41,105 nt of DNA from Bacillota bacterium (GCA_012727535.1 JAAYGU010000024.1:1-41105); one strand, 5' to 3'. Counted from the first letter of the stretch, positions 16,674 to 26,109 are shown. Notes: generated by a model not told the origin, from the sequence alone. Translations and numbers: made by a program.

Positions 16674-17747
16674 ATGCAAAAAGCTGATGGCATGAATTAT
16701 GCCCCAACAGGAAAACCGAAACCAGTATGTCAGCCCGGAGATTTTGTCTTTGCCGCGGTTGCCTTAGATCATGGGCACATTTACGGAATGTGCAACGGTC
16801 TGAGAGAAGCTGGGGGAACGCTGAAATATGTTTATGATCCGGATCCACAGAAAGTCGAGGCTTTTTGCCGAACCTACCCGGGAGTGCAGGCTGCCCGTTG
16901 TGAGGCAGAAATACTGGAGGATCCGGCAGTTCATTTGGTGGCCGGTGCCGCCGTTCCCTCTGAACGCTGCGCTTTAGGACTGCGGGTCATGAATCATGGT
17001 AAAGACTATTTTACCGACAAAGCTCCCTTTACCACCTTGGAACAGTTGGAAAGCGCTAGGGCAGCCGTACAGAAAACCGGTATGAAGTACATGGTTTATT
17101 ATAGTGAACGGTTACACGTGGAGAGTGCCGTATTTGCCGGCCAGCTCATTAAGGAGGGAGCGATCGGGCGGGTGATTCAGGTGATTGGCTTAGGACCGCA
17201 CCGGTTGAGAGCTTCGTCCCGGCCGCCATGGTTCTTTGAGAAAGCAAAGTACGGCGGGATTTTATGCGACATCGGCAGTCATCAGGTCGAACAGTATCTC
17301 TATTTTGCCGGTGTTAAAGACGCACAGGTCGTCCGGAGCCAGGTGGCCAATTTCAACCACCCGGAATATCCGGAGTTGGAGGATTTCGGCGAAGTCATGT
17401 TGGTCGGTGATAACGGCGCCACCAACTATTTCCGGGTCGACTGGTTTACGCGAGACGCATTAAGCGACTGGGGTGACACGAGGACGATTATTCTGGTGAC
17501 AAAGGGCTATATTGAACTAAGGAAACATATTGATCTATTGCGCGATCAGACGGCCGACCATGTTTATCTGGTCAATGATGAAGTGGCAAAGCATTTTGCA
17601 GTCAACGGAGAAGGCGGGTTTCCCTTCTTTGGCGAGTTGATCCTTGATTGCCTGAACCGGACTGAGAAGGCTATGACCCAGGAACACGCCTTTAAAGCGG
17701 CAGAATTATGTTTGAAAGCCCAAGCACAAGCAGTAGTTATTGAATAG
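16674..17747 (+). CDS. Gfo/Idh/MocA-family oxidoreductase (LDHGHIYGM subgroup)
   Basis: This is a 357-residue NAD(P)-dependent dehydrogenase of the glucose-fructose oxidoreductase family. The Rossmann glycine motif is replaced by VALDHGHIYGMC (29-40). The EKP motif appears as DKAP (115-118, Lys116 retained), and the second catalytic region is LCDIGSHQVEQ (Asp199, His203). These features mark a known divergent subgroup. It likely oxidises a ring hydroxyl of a sugar, glycoside or cyclitol. ATG 16674 follows AAGGAGGAG by four bases. An in-frame ATG at 16599 lacks a ribosome site. It is separated by 12 bases from a second family member. Confidence 0.88.
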   Translation: MQKADGMNYAPTGKPKPVCQPGDFVFAAVALDHGHIYGMCNGLREAGGTLKYVYDPDPQKVEAFCRTYPGVQAARCEAEILEDPAVHLVAGAAVPSERCALGLRVMNHGKDYFTDKAPFTTLEQLESARAAVQKTGMKYMVYYSERLHVESAVFAGQLIKEGAIGRVIQVIGLGPHRLRASSRPPWFFEKAKYGGILCDIGSHQVEQYLYFAGVKDAQVVRSQVANFNHPEYPELEDFGEVMLVGDNGATNYFRVDWFTRDALSDWGDTRTIILVTKGYIELRKHIDLLRDQTADHVYLVNDEVAKHFAVNGEGGFPFFGELILDCLNRTEKAMTQEHAFKAAELCLKAQAQAVVIE

Positions 17748-17759
17748 AGGAGGATATTA

Positions 17760-18896
17760 ATGGATAAAGTGCGGATTGGCCTGATTGGACTGGGCGCGAT
17801 CGGGATAAAGCATGCCAACAGTCTAATTGGAAATAAAGTTCCCGGCGGAAAGCTTACGGCAGTATGTGATAGCGGGCCGAACCGCCGTCAATGGGCGAAA
17901 GAGAATTTAGGTGAGGAGATCAAAGTTTTCGATCAGGTTGAGGCTTTGCTGGATTCCGGTCTGGTCGACGGGGTGCTGGTTGCTACGCCGCACTATACAC
18001 ACCCGGAGCTGGCGATTCAAGCACTGGAAAAAGGGTTACACGTCCTGATTGAAAAACCGGCTGGGGTCTATACCAAGGAAGTGCTGCGCATGAATGAAGT
18101 AGCGGCCAAAAACAGCGACTTGGTTTTCGGGATTATGTATAATAGACGGACCAGTCCGGTCTACCGCAAACTACGGGATTTGGTTAAAGACGGGGAATTG
18201 GGTGCGATTAAACGGACGAACTGGATCATGACCACTTGGTACCGTCCGCAAAGTTATTACGATTCGGGAGAGTGGCGTGCGACCTGGGCCGGAGAAGGCG
18301 GCGGCGTCTTGTTGAACCAGGCTCCGCACCAGCTTGATCTGTGGCAGTGGATTTGTGGTATGCCCAAACGGGTCCGGGCTTTTTGTGCTTTTGGTAAATA
18401 TCATCAGATTGAAGTGGAAGATGATGTGACCGCCTATGTCGAATATGAAAACGGCGCGACCGGAGTCTTCATCACTTCTACCGGGGAGACACCCGGAACC
18501 GATCGCTTGGAGATCATTGGCGATCGGGGGAAAGCAGTCGTTGAAAATGGAGAATTACAGTTCTGGCGTCTCCGGGTATCGGAACGGCAGTTTAATCAGG
18601 AGTATAATGGTCGTATTGGCGAACCGGAATGTTGGAAGTGTACAGTGCCAATTGTTGGGGAAGAAACCGCCCACGCCGGAATTATGAGTAATTGGGTGGA
18701 GGCGATTCTGAAAGGCACGCCGGTGGTGGCTCCGGGCAGTGAGGGGATTAACGGTTTGGAACTTTCCAACGCCATGTACCTTTCAACCTGGACCGACCGT
18801 TGGGTGGAACTTCCGATCGATCACGACCTGTTCTACGAAGAGTTACAGAAAAAAATTAAGAATTCCACTTTTAAAAAAGCCGGAAGTGGAGAGTAA
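17760..18896 (+). CDS. Gfo/Idh/MocA-family oxidoreductase
   Basis: This is a 378-residue protein with a standard NAD-binding site (RIGLIGLGAIGIKHA), EKPAG as catalytic motif, and GGGVLLNQAPHQLDLWQWICG in the second domain, where the His and nearby residues complete the active site. It is closest in layout to UDP-sugar or glycoside 3-dehydrogenases and inositol dehydrogenases. GAGGAGGAT precedes ATG 17760. Paired with the previous dehydrogenase, it suggests two successive, or one reversible, keto-sugar steps. It is the last gene before a terminator. Confidence 0.9.
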   Translation: MDKVRIGLIGLGAIGIKHANSLIGNKVPGGKLTAVCDSGPNRRQWAKENLGEEIKVFDQVEALLDSGLVDGVLVATPHYTHPELAIQALEKGLHVLIEKPAGVYTKEVLRMNEVAAKNSDLVFGIMYNRRTSPVYRKLRDLVKDGELGAIKRTNWIMTTWYRPQSYYDSGEWRATWAGEGGGVLLNQAPHQLDLWQWICGMPKRVRAFCAFGKYHQIEVEDDVTAYVEYENGATGVFITSTGETPGTDRLEIIGDRGKAVVENGELQFWRLRVSERQFNQEYNGRIGEPECWKCTVPIVGEETAHAGIMSNWVEAILKGTPVVAPGSEGINGLELSNAMYLSTWTDRWVELPIDHDLFYEELQKKIKNSTFKKAGSGE

Positions 18897-18916
18897 AACG
18901 ATGGATGAGTAAGAAG

Positions 18917-18947
18917 AACAAACCCGGACAACCAGTCCGGGTTTGTT
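18917..18947. terminator. Bidirectional terminator between the catabolic locus and the pectate lyase gene
   Basis: AACAAACCCGGAC (18917-18929) and its exact complement (18935-18947) form a 13-bp stem with a five-base loop between two convergent genes. T-rich flanks exist on both strands. Confidence 0.8.
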
Positions 18948-18958
18948 TAATGTTAGGT

Positions 18959-20668
18959 TTAGCGACTCCAAATTACCCTTGTATCATAGGTGCGACCGAC
19001 GCCATTAAATTGTCCGTGGATATATCCTTCTCCGCCATTGTAGGGCGGAACTAGTTCAGGGGTATTCCGGTAAGCGGCCTCTAAAGCGAGTAAGGCCAAA
19101 GGTTCGAGCGCGGAGAAGCGGGCGTTGACCCGGGAAGGGCTTTCCAGGAAAAACTTATTCCGGTATTTTGTCTTGATAATATTCTGCCCGATTACGGTGG
19201 CCAGTTCCAGATAAGCCGGCTCTTTGTAAGCTTGGTAAAGGTTTAGGATGCCCAGGAGAGCGATTGGATCCGAATTTTTGGTATACAGGTTGACCTTTAC
19301 AGCCTGACCGGGAAGGGTCCCTAAATCCCCCAAGTCGTGTCCAAGCGCAATGTGGCGGGCGACCTTCCAGAGCTCCAGATCGTCGATTAAACGGAAAGCG
19401 TAAGCGTAGGTGTAGAAAAAGAGGGAGTTGGCTTTTTTGGCGGTGAAGACTGTCCCGGCCTCGCCGTAATAACCATTTCTGGGGAGAACAAATCCGGTCA
19501 GATCAGTTCCATCTGCCCAGAGGGGACGGAGTCGATTGCTTTCAGGAATATATGCATGTTTCGCATAAGCTACCAACCCCTCATGCGTCCAGTCCAGGAA
19601 CTCCCGGCCTTCTTCTCCCAGCAGTTCAGCGAGTTGAAGCTGGATCAGGCCATTATGGGCATAAATATTCTCTGCTTTATCGGGTAAGATGAGGTAACCT
19701 TCTTTGGCAATAGAGCCGAACTCAGGGCTTAATTGATTTTCGGCCCGGTCGCCATATTTCGAATTGGTATATTTAAAATCCGTAAAGTTGGGGGGCGGAA
19801 TCTCTTTGCGGGTGGGTTTACTGTATTGGTAGACACCAAGCTTGGTTTCCGGGTGACGCGCTTTGACATACTGATAAGCCAGGCGTTTGCTCCAGGTCAA
19901 AGCGTCGGGATCACCGGTATAATGATAGAGCATAGCCGCGGCATAGATTAAATCTGTCCCGGCGTTGATAAAGGTTAAGCCATCACCTTCAAAGAATGGT
20001 TCGGGATCAGTAAAGTTATGCTTCCATAAGCGGCCCATCGACTTTGACCAGCTTCCGTGCCTATTCATATCCAGGGTGCTCCAGTCGATGACATGGGCAT
20101 TCCAGACGGCTTGTAGATATAATTCCGTGGCCTCCGGGTCAACCTCCCACATCAAATCGTAAAACGGAAAATGGTTCTTCAGTTCGTGGCTGTTGGCATC
20201 AAAGCCATAAGCGCGGGTATCGGACTCCAGATCAATAAAGGTATGTCCTCCCCAGTATAAAAGTCCGTTCGCACTCCGGTAGTTTTTGAACATGTAGTCG
20301 ATTGCTTCTTTGGCGGCGTTCTTATATTTGGGGTCGCCGGTTAGATTACTAAGGGCGGTTAGGGTCCGGAAGAGGTTTTGTTGGCTTGCTTGATTGGAGA
20401 TAATCCACTGATTATTCCTATACAGCCAGCGCACGGGCTCCAGCGTGTTGATGTTTAAGCCATCAATAAACAAGGGGGTATGCTCTTTCCCGTAGACATC
20501 GCGTCCTTTCGCCAGAATTTGATCGCCAAACTCCCGGACGGCCTTAAGCCAGGGGCTCTCCGGCTCCGCAGGGGTGGCGGAGAAGAGAGGTTGAGCTTCG
20601 ACAATGATCAAGCAGAGCATAAGTATGAATAAGCAGCGAAAAGAAGTTTTTCTCAGATCAAACTTCAT
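18959..20668 (-). CDS. Secreted pectate lyase, polysaccharide lyase family 2
   Basis: This is a 569-residue protein with a signal peptide (MKFDLRKTSFRCLFILMLCLIIVEAQPLFSA). The body has the conserved blocks of Pectate_lyase_2: HTPLFIDGLNINTLEPVRW, ASQQNLFRTLTALSNLTGDPKYKNAA, GLLYWGGHTFIDL, HELKNHFPFYDLMWEVDPEAT, WNAHVIDWSTLDMNRHG and LRPLWADGTDLTGFVLPRNGYYG. These enzymes cleave polygalacturonate by beta-elimination, often releasing dimers. Family members are frequently intracellular, so the export signal is notable. The start at 20668 is preferred because AAGGAGGAT lies eight bases before it; a longer frame to 20704 lacks this. It is divergent from the GH95 gene. Confidence 0.8.
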   Translation of the reverse strand: MKFDLRKTSFRCLFILMLCLIIVEAQPLFSATPAEPESPWLKAVREFGDQILAKGRDVYGKEHTPLFIDGLNINTLEPVRWLYRNNQWIISNQASQQNLFRTLTALSNLTGDPKYKNAAKEAIDYMFKNYRSANGLLYWGGHTFIDLESDTRAYGFDANSHELKNHFPFYDLMWEVDPEATELYLQAVWNAHVIDWSTLDMNRHGSWSKSMGRLWKHNFTDPEPFFEGDGLTFINAGTDLIYAAAMLYHYTGDPDALTWSKRLAYQYVKARHPETKLGVYQYSKPTRKEIPPPNFTDFKYTNSKYGDRAENQLSPEFGSIAKEGYLILPDKAENIYAHNGLIQLQLAELLGEEGREFLDWTHEGLVAYAKHAYIPESNRLRPLWADGTDLTGFVLPRNGYYGEAGTVFTAKKANSLFFYTYAYAFRLIDDLELWKVARHIALGHDLGDLGTLPGQAVKVNLYTKNSDPIALLGILNLYQAYKEPAYLELATVIGQNIIKTKYRNKFFLESPSRVNARFSALEPLALLALEAAYRNTPELVPPYNGGEGYIHGQFNGVGRTYDTRVIWSR

Positions 20669-20863
20669 AAAGATTATCCTCCTTAAAAATTTGGAATGAT
20701 ACATTTTAATTCCACTTCAGGAGAGAATCCCCTGCTAAATATTTCCTGGCCTCCCAAGGTCTGTTTAGGGTGTTGGAAGGTTCTTTTTTGTAGCAAATAT
20801 AAAGTTATTATTCCGACGGTGGTTTATTTTTGGCCTAGAGGGGGCTTGTGATCATCAATATTA

Positions 20864-20872
20864 TGGTATAAT
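20864..20872 (+). promoter_or_regulatory. Extended -10 promoter of the GH95 gene
   Basis: TGGTATAAT is a perfect extended -10 element 47 bases before the ATG at 20919. TTGTGA at 20846-20851 is a possible -35 with a short 15-base spacer. The rest of the 250-base divergent gap shows no gene. Confidence 0.5.
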
Positions 20873-20918
20873 AAAATATTCATATATTTGGTAAAAATCA
20901 GCGAAAGGCGGAGTTGGA

Positions 20919-23306
20919 ATGAGAAAGACTTCACCCTCTGAAAAAACCCTGTGTTTGTGGTATAAAAACCCGGCCGCCGAATGGAATGAAGCTTTACCGA
21001 TCGGGAACGGCCGGTTGGGAGCGATGATCTACGGACAGGTCGAGGAGGAAAACCTGGCCTTGAATGAGGACAGTCTCTGGTACGGCGGGCCACGGGACCG
21101 CAACAATCCTGATGCGCGTAAATATCTGCCGGAAATCCGCCGCTTGATCTTTGCCGGTGAGATTAAAAAGGCCGAACGCTTGGCCACTTTGACCCTTGGC
21201 GGGACACCGGAAAGCCAAAGACATTACCTGCCCCTGGGCAACCTGTATTTAAGTTTTCTGACGGAGGGGTTGTTCTGCGGCCAGCTGGAAGCGGCGGAGA
21301 ATTACTGCCGGGTTTTGGATTTAAACCAAGGACTGGTGCAAGTTACTTTCCAAGCGGGAGAGACCGCATTCGTCCGCGAGTACTTTGCGAGCGCCGTCCA
21401 TCAGGCCTTGATTCTCCGGCTCACGGCCAGTAAGCCTGGGCAGATTTCTTTTCTTGCCCGTTTCCGGCGGGGACGTTACTTGGAGAAAACGATAGCGGCC
21501 GCCGATACTCTACGCATGCTCGGCCATAGCGGTGGTCAAGACGGGGTGGAGTTTTGTGTTGCCGTGCGGGCGGTGGCTGATGGCGGGACCATCACTCCCC
21601 TGGGAGAGAACTTATTGGTGGAGCAGGCGGATGCCGTCACGTTAATCATCACCGCAGCCACTACTTTCCGCTTTCCGGACGCGGAGGCCGCCTGCCTGGC
21701 GCAACTGGAGGGAGCGGCCCGCTTTCCCTATCAAACCTTGAAAGCGGAGCATATCAAGGACTACCAGGCGCTGTTTCACCGCGTGAGTCTGAGCATCGCT
21801 GGCAGGCCGGAGCCGGAGGAAGCGTCCGGCGCCGGGGATCTGTCCAAACTGCCCACCGATGAACGGCTGAAGCGTTTACAAGCGGGATACGATGATCCCG
21901 GCTTGATGGCGCTTTATTTCCAGTTTGGCCGGTATCTTTTAATCAGCAGTAGCCGGCCGGGGGCTTTACCCGCCAATCTACAAGGCATTTGGAATGATCA
22001 GATGCTTCCACGCTGGGACAGCAAATATACGATTAATATCAATACCGAGATGAATTACTGGCCGGCGGAAGTCTGTAATTTGGCCGAGTGCCACCTGCCC
22101 CTCTTTGATCTGATTGAAAGGATGCGGGAGCCCGGGCGGCGTACGGCACAAGTAATGTACGGCTGCCGCGGTTTTGTCGCCCACCATAATACGGACATCT
22201 GGGCGGATACCGCACCGCAGGATCTTAACCCTCGCGCTACTTATTGGCCGCTGGGAGCGGCTTGGTTGTGCTTACACCTCTGGGAACACTATGCTTTCTC
22301 GGCGGACCTGGAATTTCTGGAGAAAGCATATCCTACGATGAAGGAAGCGGCCGAGTTTTTCCTGGATTTTCTGATCGAGGATGACCAGGGACGTTTGGTC
22401 ACTTGTCCGTCGGTCTCGCCGGAGAATAAATATCTCTTGCCAAACGGGGAACAGGGCTCATTATGCGCCGGTCCGGCAATGGACAACCAGATCCTGATTA
22501 CTCTGTTTACCTGTTGCATCAAAGCCGCGGATCTCTTAGGACGGGACCGGGAGTTTGTGCAGAGCCTCAAGGAGGTCTTGGCGAAGATTCCCCGGCCGCA
22601 AATCGGGCGTTACGGCCAATTGCAGGAATGGTTGGAAGACTATGCGGAAGCCGATCCCGGGCACCGTCATCTCTCACACCTATTTGCCCTTTATCCGGGG
22701 AATTTAATTACCCCGCGGGAGACACCGGAACTGGCCAAGGCGGCCCGGGTAACCCTGGAGCGGAGGTTGGCGCACGGCGGGGGACATACCGGTTGGAGCA
22801 GAGCCTGGATCATAAATCTCTGGGCACGGTTGGAAGAGGGAGAAAAAGCCGGGGAAAATCTCAGGGAATTATTATGCCGGTCGACCTTACCCAATCTCCT
22901 TGATACCCATCCACCATTCCAGATTGACGGTAATTTTGGTGGAACTGCGGGGATTGCCGAAATGCTGCTGCAGCGCCACGCCGGTGAGCTTTATCTTTTA
23001 CCGGCAGTGCCGAAAAATTGGGTGAGTGGCCGGATTACGGGGCTCAGGGCGCGGGGCGGTTTTACGCTCGACATTGAATGGGAGAAGCAGGCTTTCAAGT
23101 CGGCTTGCCTACGTTCAGCTGGCGGCGGGTGGTGCCGGGTCAGGATCAAGCAGCTTGCTCCGGAGGCACGCTCCATTGTCGTTTTCAACCAGGGCCGCCC
23201 GGTAACGCAAGTCTCGGCTACCGATTCCGTGGTTGAATTTATGGCCGCGGCACAGGCGGAGTATTGGATAGAAACGAGAAGTAAATTCGTTAAAAAATGG
23301 TTTTAA
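20919..23306 (+). CDS. Glycoside hydrolase family 95 (alpha-L-fucosidase / alpha-L-galactosidase type)
   Basis: This is a 795-residue enzyme with the GH95 N-terminal domain ([45 protein letters not shown]) and an (alpha/alpha)6 catalytic domain. By comparison with the bifidobacterial 1,2-alpha-L-fucosidase, the likely catalytic residues are Asn373 and Asn375 ([11 protein letters not shown]), Glu502 (SPENKY) and Asp670 (FQIDGNFGG). The family removes terminal alpha-L-fucose or alpha-L-galactose from plant or host glycans. No signal peptide is present, so it acts on imported oligosaccharides in the cytoplasm. AAAGGCGG precedes the ATG. The divergent pectate lyase suggests a pectin or xyloglucan source. 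Confidence 0.9.
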   Translation: MRKTSPSEKTLCLWYKNPAAEWNEALPIGNGRLGAMIYGQVEEENLALNEDSLWYGGPRDRNNPDARKYLPEIRRLIFAGEIKKAERLATLTLGGTPESQRHYLPLGNLYLSFLTEGLFCGQLEAAENYCRVLDLNQGLVQVTFQAGETAFVREYFASAVHQALILRLTASKPGQISFLARFRRGRYLEKTIAAADTLRMLGHSGGQDGVEFCVAVRAVADGGTITPLGENLLVEQADAVTLIITAATTFRFPDAEAACLAQLEGAARFPYQTLKAEHIKDYQALFHRVSLSIAGRPEPEEASGAGDLSKLPTDERLKRLQAGYDDPGLMALYFQFGRYLLISSSRPGALPANLQGIWNDQMLPRWDSKYTININTEMNYWPAEVCNLAECHLPLFDLIERMREPGRRTAQVMYGCRGFVAHHNTDIWADTAPQDLNPRATYWPLGAAWLCLHLWEHYAFSADLEFLEKAYPTMKEAAEFFLDFLIEDDQGRLVTCPSVSPENKYLLPNGEQGSLCAGPAMDNQILITLFTCCIKAADLLGRDREFVQSLKEVLAKIPRPQIGRYGQLQEWLEDYAEADPGHRHLSHLFALYPGNLITPRETPELAKAARVTLERRLAHGGGHTGWSRAWIINLWARLEEGEKAGENLRELLCRSTLPNLLDTHPPFQIDGNFGGTAGIAEMLLQRHAGELYLLPAVPKNWVSGRITGLRARGGFTLDIEWEKQAFKSACLRSAGGGWCRVRIKQLAPEARSIVVFNQGRPVTQVSATDSVVEFMAAAQAEYWIETRSKFVKKWF

Positions 23307-23376
23307 AAAAGAGGAATTTATGAATCGGAATCTAATATACTGAATCACCATTCAAATTAAAGAAAGAAGGGTTGTT

Positions 23377-23538
23377 ATGAAAAAATACATCTGCACGGCT
23401 TGTGATTTTATTTACGATGAGGCGGAAGGCTATCCGGAAGACGGGATTGCTCCGGGAACCAAGTGGGAGGATGTGCCGGAGGATTGGTTATGTCCTTTAT
23501 GCGGGGTTGGAAAGGAATTTTTTGAGCCTGTAGAATGA
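23377..23538 (+). CDS. Rubredoxin
   Basis: This is a 53-residue protein with the two rubredoxin knuckles, [11 protein letters not shown] (C-x2-C) and [14 protein letters not shown] (C-x2-C), which hold a single iron. The conserved core [25 protein letters not shown] matches the family closely. It is a small soluble electron carrier, common in strict anaerobes for peroxide or superoxide reductases. AGAAGG lies six bases before ATG 23377. It stands alone and is followed directly by a terminator. Confidence 0.95.
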   Translation: MKKYICTACDFIYDEAEGYPEDGIAPGTKWEDVPEDWLCPLCGVGKEFFEPVE

Positions 23539-23559
23539 AGTTTTTCGGTGGGTGAAGTT

Positions 23560-23588
23560 GAAGGAGGAATTTTCCTCCTTCTTTTTTT
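23560..23588 (+). terminator. Intrinsic terminator after rubredoxin
   Basis: GAAGGAGG and CCTCCTTC form a stem closed by an AATTTT loop (23560-23581) and are followed by seven T residues (23582-23588). Confidence 0.85.
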
Positions 23589-23601
23589 GGCTAATGGTCT
23601 C

Positions 23602-23629
23602 TTGACAACCGGGGAGCAGGCGCTATAAT
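23602..23629 (+). promoter_or_regulatory. Consensus promoter of the umuDC operon
   Basis: TTGACA (23602-23607) and TATAAT (23624-23629) are both perfect sigma-A hexamers with a 16-base spacer. Such strength suits a promoter held off by LexA. Confidence 0.9.
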
Positions 23630-23641
23630 AGAAGTATAGAC

Positions 23642-23655
23642 CGAACATACGTTCG
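23642..23655. promoter_or_regulatory. LexA/DinR SOS box
   Basis: CGAACATACGTTCG is an exact match to the Gram-positive SOS box CGAAC-N4-GTTCG. It lies 12 bases after the -10 element, so bound LexA would block early transcription of umuD-umuC-SRAP. Confidence 0.92.
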
Positions 23656-23676
23656 TAAAGGAAGGGTTAAGACAGC

Positions 23677-24099
23677 ATGAAGATTAAGCTTTTTCATCCC
23701 AACCAAAATTCAAAACTTGCCTTACCGGCTGTTAGTCAAATCTCAGCCGGTTTTCCTTCCCCGGCTGAGGATTATCTCGAAGCCGTCCTCGATTTAAACC
23801 AGGCGCTTGTTAAAAATCCCAGTTCAACCTTTTATGGGACGGTCAGAGGGTGCTCGATGACGGAGGCGGGCGTGGACAACGGGGATCTGTTAGTGATCGA
23901 CAAATCGCTGCCTTACCGCCATCAGGCGTTGGCCGTTTGCTATCTGGATGGTGAATTTACTTTGAAGCGGATTAAAGTTGAAGGTCAGAATTTATATCTG
24001 ATGCCAGCCAATCCTAGGTATGAACCGATCATGGTCCATGCCGAGCAGGATTTTTACGTCTGGGGCATCGTCACCTATGTGATCAAGAAGGTCTACTAA
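23677..24099 (+). CDS. umuD: UmuD-like S24 peptidase, DNA polymerase V accessory subunit
   Basis: This is a 140-residue LexA-fold protein that cleaves itself on RecA filaments to activate UmuC. The Ser-Lys dyad is Ser60 (VRGCSM) and Lys97 (FTLKRIKV), and the cleavage site is Ala24-Gly25 (SAGFPSPAEDY). These numbers match those of E. coli UmuD. There is no DNA-binding domain, which separates it from LexA. AAGGAAGGG precedes the ATG. It abuts umuC with no gap. Confidence 0.93.
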   Translation: MKIKLFHPNQNSKLALPAVSQISAGFPSPAEDYLEAVLDLNQALVKNPSSTFYGTVRGCSMTEAGVDNGDLLVIDKSLPYRHQALAVCYLDGEFTLKRIKVEGQNLYLMPANPRYEPIMVHAEQDFYVWGIVTYVIKKVY

Positions 24100-25359
24100 A
24101 TGTTTGCGTTAGTGGATTGCAATAATTTTTACGTCTCTTGCGAACGGGTCTTCCGTCCGGATCTGAACGGCCGGCCGGTGGTGGTCCTCAGTAATAACGA
24201 TGGTTGTATTATTTCCCGCTCCAATGAAGCCAAGGAGTTAGGGATTAGGATGGGCGAACCGGCTTTTAAAATTGCGGAATTTCTCCAAAAAAATAAAGTG
24301 GAGGTTTTTTCCTCGAATTATGCTTTATACGGGGATTTGTCCCACCGGGTGATGAGTACTTTAAGCCAGTTCACTCCCGAACTGGAGATTTACTCGATTG
24401 ATGAGGCTTTTTTAAGTTTGGCCGGTTTAAGCGTTAATTGGGAAGAATATGGGCAAAAAATCCGGGCGACGATCCTGCGTAATCTGGGGATTCCCGTCAG
24501 TGTGGGGATTGCGCCGACCAAGGTTCTAGCGAAGGTCGCTAATCATTATGCGAAGAAAGCCCGGGAAAAACAGGGAGTTTGGGTGTTGGACTCGCCGGAA
24601 AGAATCGAGAAGGCGTTGAGAAAACTAGCGGTTGATGAGGTCTGGGGGATCGGACGGCAGTACAGCAAGTTATTGAAAGCCCAGAAGGTGCAGACCGCCT
24701 GGGAGTTTCTACAATTGGACGATGACTGGGTCCGGCGGCGGATGACAGTGGTCGGGCTGCGGGTGAAAAAAGAGTTGGAAGGGATTGCGTGCTTGACAAT
24801 GGAATTAATACCACCGGCCAAGAAAGTAATCTGTACCTCCCGCTCGTTTGGGACCGACCAAACCGACCTGGAACCGCTGGAAGAGGCAGTAGCTACTTAT
24901 GCGGCCCGGTGCGCGGAGAAACTGCGCCGGCAGCACTCCTGCGCCGGGATGATGATGGTTTTCCTCCATACCAACGGCTTTAAGGAGGATGAACCCCAAT
25001 ACGCCAAAAACTTGGTCTTCAAATTGCCGGCCGCGACGAACAGCACGATCGAGCTGATCCGTCATGCCCGGGCCGCGCTGCGGGCTATTTATAAAAAGGG
25101 TTACCGGTACAAGAAAGCCGGGGTGATCGTGATGGAGATTGTCTCAGAAGAGCGGGTGCAGGGTTCTTTATTTGCCTGTGTGGATCTGGTTAAACATGCC
25201 GCGATCATGAAACAGATCGACCGGATCAATGCGAAATACGGACGGGACACTATTAAAATTGCCACGCAGGGGTCGGGTGAAAAATGGAAACTCCGTCGTC
25301 GGAAGCTTTCCCCGTGCTATACGACCCGGTGGGAGGATATTATAAAGGTAAGGGTGTAG
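24100..25359 (+). CDS. umuC: UmuC-like Y-family translesion DNA polymerase
   Basis: This is a 419-residue catalytic subunit of a DNA polymerase V-type enzyme. The palm acidic residues are Asp6 (FALVDCNNFYVSCE) and Asp101-Glu102 (YSIDEAFLSL). The helix-hairpin-helix region EVWGIGRQYSKLLKAQKV and the C-terminal little finger follow, with the UmuC-specific tail (DTIKIATQGSGEKWKLRR). The ATG at 24100 directly follows the umuD stop codon, indicating translational coupling. It permits error-prone bypass of lesions under SOS control. Confidence 0.95.
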   Translation: MFALVDCNNFYVSCERVFRPDLNGRPVVVLSNNDGCIISRSNEAKELGIRMGEPAFKIAEFLQKNKVEVFSSNYALYGDLSHRVMSTLSQFTPELEIYSIDEAFLSLAGLSVNWEEYGQKIRATILRNLGIPVSVGIAPTKVLAKVANHYAKKAREKQGVWVLDSPERIEKALRKLAVDEVWGIGRQYSKLLKAQKVQTAWEFLQLDDDWVRRRMTVVGLRVKKELEGIACLTMELIPPAKKVICTSRSFGTDQTDLEPLEEAVATYAARCAEKLRRQHSCAGMMMVFLHTNGFKEDEPQYAKNLVFKLPAATNSTIELIRHARAALRAIYKKGYRYKKAGVIVMEIVSEERVQGSLFACVDLVKHAAIMKQIDRINAKYGRDTIKIATQGSGEKWKLRRRKLSPCYTTRWEDIIKVRV

Positions 25360-25362
25360 CTG

Positions 25363-26109
25363 ATGTGTTTCTTTTATGCTTTAAGCCAAACGGCTCAGAG
25401 TTTGAAAAACCGGTATCAATTGGCGGATGATTTTGCTTTTGAGTGGGAGCGAGAGATGATGGAACCGCGCTATTATGTTGCGGGTTTTGACTTCCCGAAG
25501 ATGCCGGTATTGACCAATGAGCAGCCGACCCGGCTGCAGCTTTTCCGGTGGGGATTGATTCCCTTTTGGGTAAAGACGGCGGCCCAGGCGGCGGAGATCC
25601 GGGTGAAGACATTGAATGCCCGAGCGGAAACCGTTTTGGAGAAACCATCGTTCCGCCAGGCAGCCCGCCAGCGTCGCTGTTTGGTCCCGGCGGATGGTTT
25701 TTACGAATGGCGGACCTTTAACGGCAAAAAGTATCCATATTATATCTATCTCCGGGATAAAACGGTCTTTTCCTTTGCGGGGCTCTGGGAAGAATGGGTG
25801 GACCCGGCGACCGGAGAGATTGTAAAGACCTATACGATTCTAACTACCGCGGCGAATCCGTTAATGGCCAAGATTCATAATACTAAAAAAAGAATGCCGG
25901 TGATTCTGCCCCGCCAGCAGGAGCAGGACTGGCTCCGGGGTGACCTGAGTGCGGCGGAGTTGCGGGCGTTAACGAAACCCCTACCGGCCGAGTGGATGGC
26001 GGCGCATCCGATCAGCCGGTTGATCACCGCGCGGGTTCCCAACCGCAATTTGCCGCAGATCCAGGAGGTTTATGCTTATCCGGAGTTAGATGAGTTAGAT
26101 GAGGTATGA
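25363..26109 (+). CDS. SOS response-associated peptidase (SRAP, YedK/HMCES family)
   Basis: This is a 248-residue protein starting Met-Cys, so the invariant catalytic Cys2 is present. Other hallmarks are LNARAET, CLVPADGFYEW and IHNTKKRMPVILP (catalytic His). SRAP proteins form thiazolidine crosslinks with abasic sites in single-stranded DNA, shielding them from cleavage. The ATG at 25363 is three bases after the umuC stop, with AAAGGTAAGG as ribosome site. Its presence as third gene of a LexA-controlled umuDC operon fits abasic-site protection during translesion synthesis. Confidence 0.93.
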   Translation: MCFFYALSQTAQSLKNRYQLADDFAFEWEREMMEPRYYVAGFDFPKMPVLTNEQPTRLQLFRWGLIPFWVKTAAQAAEIRVKTLNARAETVLEKPSFRQAARQRRCLVPADGFYEWRTFNGKKYPYYIYLRDKTVFSFAGLWEEWVDPATGEIVKTYTILTTAANPLMAKIHNTKKRMPVILPRQQEQDWLRGDLSAAELRALTKPLPAEWMAAHPISRLITARVPNRNLPQIQEVYAYPELDELDEV

